In this document: positions 6,201-6,823 of the stretch, one piece after another
Numbering within the stretch: position 1 is the stretch's first letter
Layout of the letters: the number at the start of each line of letters is the position of its first letter
From: Candidatus Methanogaster sp. UBA203
GTDB lineage: Archaea > Halobacteriota > Methanosarcinia > Methanosarcinales > Methanogasteraceae
Assembly (NCBI GenBank): GCA_002503595.1
Contig: DASC01000036.1
Coordinates: forward strand, 1 to 6,823
Direction: 5' to 3'
Length of the DNA stretch: 6,823 bases
Translations under genes and position numbers: made by a program
Notes under the pieces: generated by a model
Databases searched by the model: none
What the model was told of the DNA's origin: nothing
What the model saw: only the letters and a program-made list of their open reading frames with translations

Positions 6201-6823
6201 CCCACGCCTGGCAGAACATCACGGTCTACGCCTCCAACGCATCCGGCACTGGCACACTCTCGGCAGGCAGCGTCAGCCAGAACACGCAGATACCCAATAA
6301 CCCGGTAACGATCACCGACACATCCGACTGGTCTGGCGATGCAGGAAACAACGTCTACGTGGACTATGACGCCACCGATGCAGACAGCGACACGCCGACA
6401 TTCTCATGCAACAGAACCGATCTCTTCACAGACTTCAGCACATCGACGGGTCAGGGTAACTGGACTGCCACATCAGGGACGCACGTTGTGGACTTCGGCG
6501 TATCAGACGGCTACGGCAGCACCGATAATTACACCATGACGATAACAGCGGGCGCATCTGCCGGATACATCCCGCCCGATCCCGTCGACATCGCGAACAC
6601 GACAAGCAACTTCCGGGTAGACCATGCATGGCAGCCAGGATCGGGTAATGTCACTGATTCCTACAACGTCAGCGTAAATGGGGTCTGGTACAACGGAACC
6701 ACGAACACACACTACAACGACACCTACACAGCCCACGCCTGGCAGAACATCACGGTCTACGCCTTCAACACATCCGGCACTGGCACGCTCTCGGCAGGCA
6801 GCATCAGCCAGAACACGCAGATA
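3248..6823 (+). CDS. Large secreted surface protein with glycoside-hydrolase-like barrel and C-terminal beta repeats (3' partial)
   Basis: The frame stays open to the window end (1192 codons seen, no stop). The start is ATG 3248, because AGGTGA (3234-3239) lies 8 bases before it; GTG 3236 and ATG 3389 are in-frame alternatives. Two hydrophobic stretches lie at the N terminus (about 9-22, ending in a lipobox-like LTSC, and 47-66). The mature part has more than 30 N-x-S/T sequons, so it is extracellular. Residues about 430-665 read like a (beta/alpha)8 barrel: strands DYIVIA (436-441) and YISLGDYG (461-468), an acidic strand end NIFLDEID (D495, E496, D498), KKVFMN (to N527), VVMKES (E545), helix AFDYAAFAVLYG (597-608), then R651...GRVHINP (656-662), a closing pattern seen in putative glycosidases. 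D495 and E545 are the best catalytic candidates, as in GH114/GH135-type families. Residues 72-430 are unassigned but also alpha/beta-like. Residues about 932-1192 form surface repeats. Enzyme class and substrate are inference; an inactive structural role is possible. Confidence 0.88.
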   Translation, partial: MKRRIPASILISVPLTLVLTSCASRYHHLHRTATAPHNTSYGLARAAMCACMLLVLMCGTTAVVGGYPVPVDTVNGISGFLNTTVPSNSTIDTYTTAGIDTVESTLNWDAITSGTWNSYLASAQYCYDQSRRSGLRMNLDGDYTSSTYRDKVKTNITTHLPALKNYPYNDTIQYIVINLTNPSGTERAAFANEIGQKICEQTDNKFKVVVVESLSGLDSAYVSESPVIYKSLSTVPDWIDFETDTLRGNTTLSRVYSGSESFLSNLTDYRDNILNRLRDTPNISNHYSEAYSVKIGDGDIVLFNNGSSKVNRTVANVPSGYYWASVNDTMMDISAGSATIGFYVPALSFDYILKESSLDHITYISDSSSQLWNEESTTDEHIEYHDGVMDTNYVWIGNDIDIRAEFWDPEYTRDHTFMLHYEWINASPVKDYHTYDYIVIADKNANEITNTIARLNDTYGYISLGDYGNSEVWQTNKIAAIDDWIDNYGINIFLDEIDYAASGDNSSSRLKDIVDHIHSKDKKVFMNTYTYYQEFATYGDVVMKESCFSRWSGDVNDPAYAWEDMAIEKERADYYTAQNITVAGLSLGGLNDYDKMAFDYAAFAVLYGLTGNNSYRYGQPNFQSQNEIMVYPVGPMLEPSYTETSSTDWNRLYQAGRVHINPVDHTWWVDDNKEPNNLTVGAYFYGGGNFGGGQHVKVFANSNESTSTIYFNNDVDPLWTWVWRSCELDKSVYEPHGHYYIYMYYRGVSGGWNFFGEATELTPADAKTWFDTTSNNLPTTTTDQTWIALATYNFMINLTINYTSSENVDELVDRISQTPATTKSGSVVTHTATISSDKDLLLPVWSGTWNISAYSDSNTYAKDSSGNWIGVGVNDVSDASADTLNWHYTTVDSEQYGLVRESRGNDMYLYRFLLPHTSIHTFKTNSSVPVPPDPTTLTNTADNFWVNHTWQAGSGGNATDSYSVLVNGVWHNSTTVTFYNDTYTAHAWQNITVYASNASGTGTLSAGSVSQNTQIPNNPVTITDTSDWSGDAGNNVYVDYDATDADSDTPTFSCNRTDLFTDFSTSTGQGNWTATSGTHVVDFGVSDGYGSTDNYTMTITAGASAGYIPPDPVDIANTTSNFRVDHAWQPGSGNVTDSYNVSVNGVWYNGTTNTHYNDTYTAHAWQNITVYAFNTSGTGTLSAGSISQNTQI
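6041..6571 (+). repeat. C-terminal surface repeat unit 1 (about 177 residues)
   Basis: The unit has two parts. The first (residues 932-1015) is a Trp- and Asn-rich beta module with N-x-H-x-W-Q, TDSY, NGVW and AHAWQNITVYA motifs, ending SQNTQI. The second (1016-1108) starts PNNPVTITD and carries YDATDADSD, DLFTDF and FGVSDGYGSTDNYT, an Ig/cadherin-like pattern. Such paired modules are common in large archaeal surface proteins. Confidence 0.85.
6572..6823 (+). repeat. C-terminal surface repeat unit 2, cut by the window end
   Basis: This copy restarts the pattern (PPDP, then WQPGSG, TDSYNVSVNGVW). Its last 112 bases (6712-6823) match 6181-6292 at 108 positions, with the first 53 bases identical. 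A one-codon length difference (GSGG against GSG) shifts the offset from 534 to 531. The window stops at the end of the first half of the unit, so more repeats may follow. Confidence 0.85.

Noticed and set aside
6041..6823. Possible CRISPR or mobile-element repeat
   Set aside because: The repeated units are about 530 bases long, in frame and protein-coding. No short direct repeats with spacers, transposase or terminal inverted repeats are seen anywhere in the window.

Overview
The window looks like archaeal DNA, most likely from a methanogen- or ANME-related euryarchaeon (Methanosarcinia, Methanophagales or a neighbour). Four things point there: three secreted proteins very rich in N-x-S/T sequons, a cohesin/dockerin pair of the kind known from Archaeoglobus and ANME archaea, an archaeal-style C-terminal sorting tail, and a GGTGA-type ribosome binding site with TATA-like boxes. 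This is inferred from protein style and not from a marker gene. Every credible gene is on the + strand.

Region 1 (1-2596) holds two tandem paralogues. The first (9-1697) is a secreted protein with signal peptide, cohesin, Ig-like, cohesin, Ig-like and C-terminal dockerin. The second (1730-2596) has signal peptide, cohesin, CARDB and a C-terminal hydrophobic anchor ending in a basic tail. Their first ~470 bases align without a gap at an offset of exactly 1721, including 8 bases before the start codons, so they arose by duplication. Together they form a minimal matching set: a surface-anchored cohesin and a soluble adaptor with one dockerin and two more cohesins. A stem-loop plus T-run follows the second gene.

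Region 2 (2597-3247) is about 650 bases without a confident gene. It contains a probable terminator, a pair of mutually exclusive RNA hairpins, a TATA-like box inside an inverted repeat, and an 88-codon ORF of uncertain status. The 88-codon ORF ends in TAG and is in the same frame as the gene that follows.

Region 3 (3248-6823, running off the end) is one very long open frame of at least 1192 codons. It encodes a secreted, heavily sequon-bearing surface protein. Its central part reads like a (beta/alpha)8 glycoside-hydrolase-type domain, and its C-terminal part is built of ~178-residue beta-rich repeats of a kind common on archaeal cell surfaces. The window ends inside the second repeat, so it is unknown whether the protein ends in a dockerin, an anchor or more repeats.

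Working model (inference): the region encodes an extracellular surface assembly, with an anchored cohesin receptor, a polymerisable cohesin/dockerin adaptor, and a large surface protein with possible carbohydrate-processing activity.
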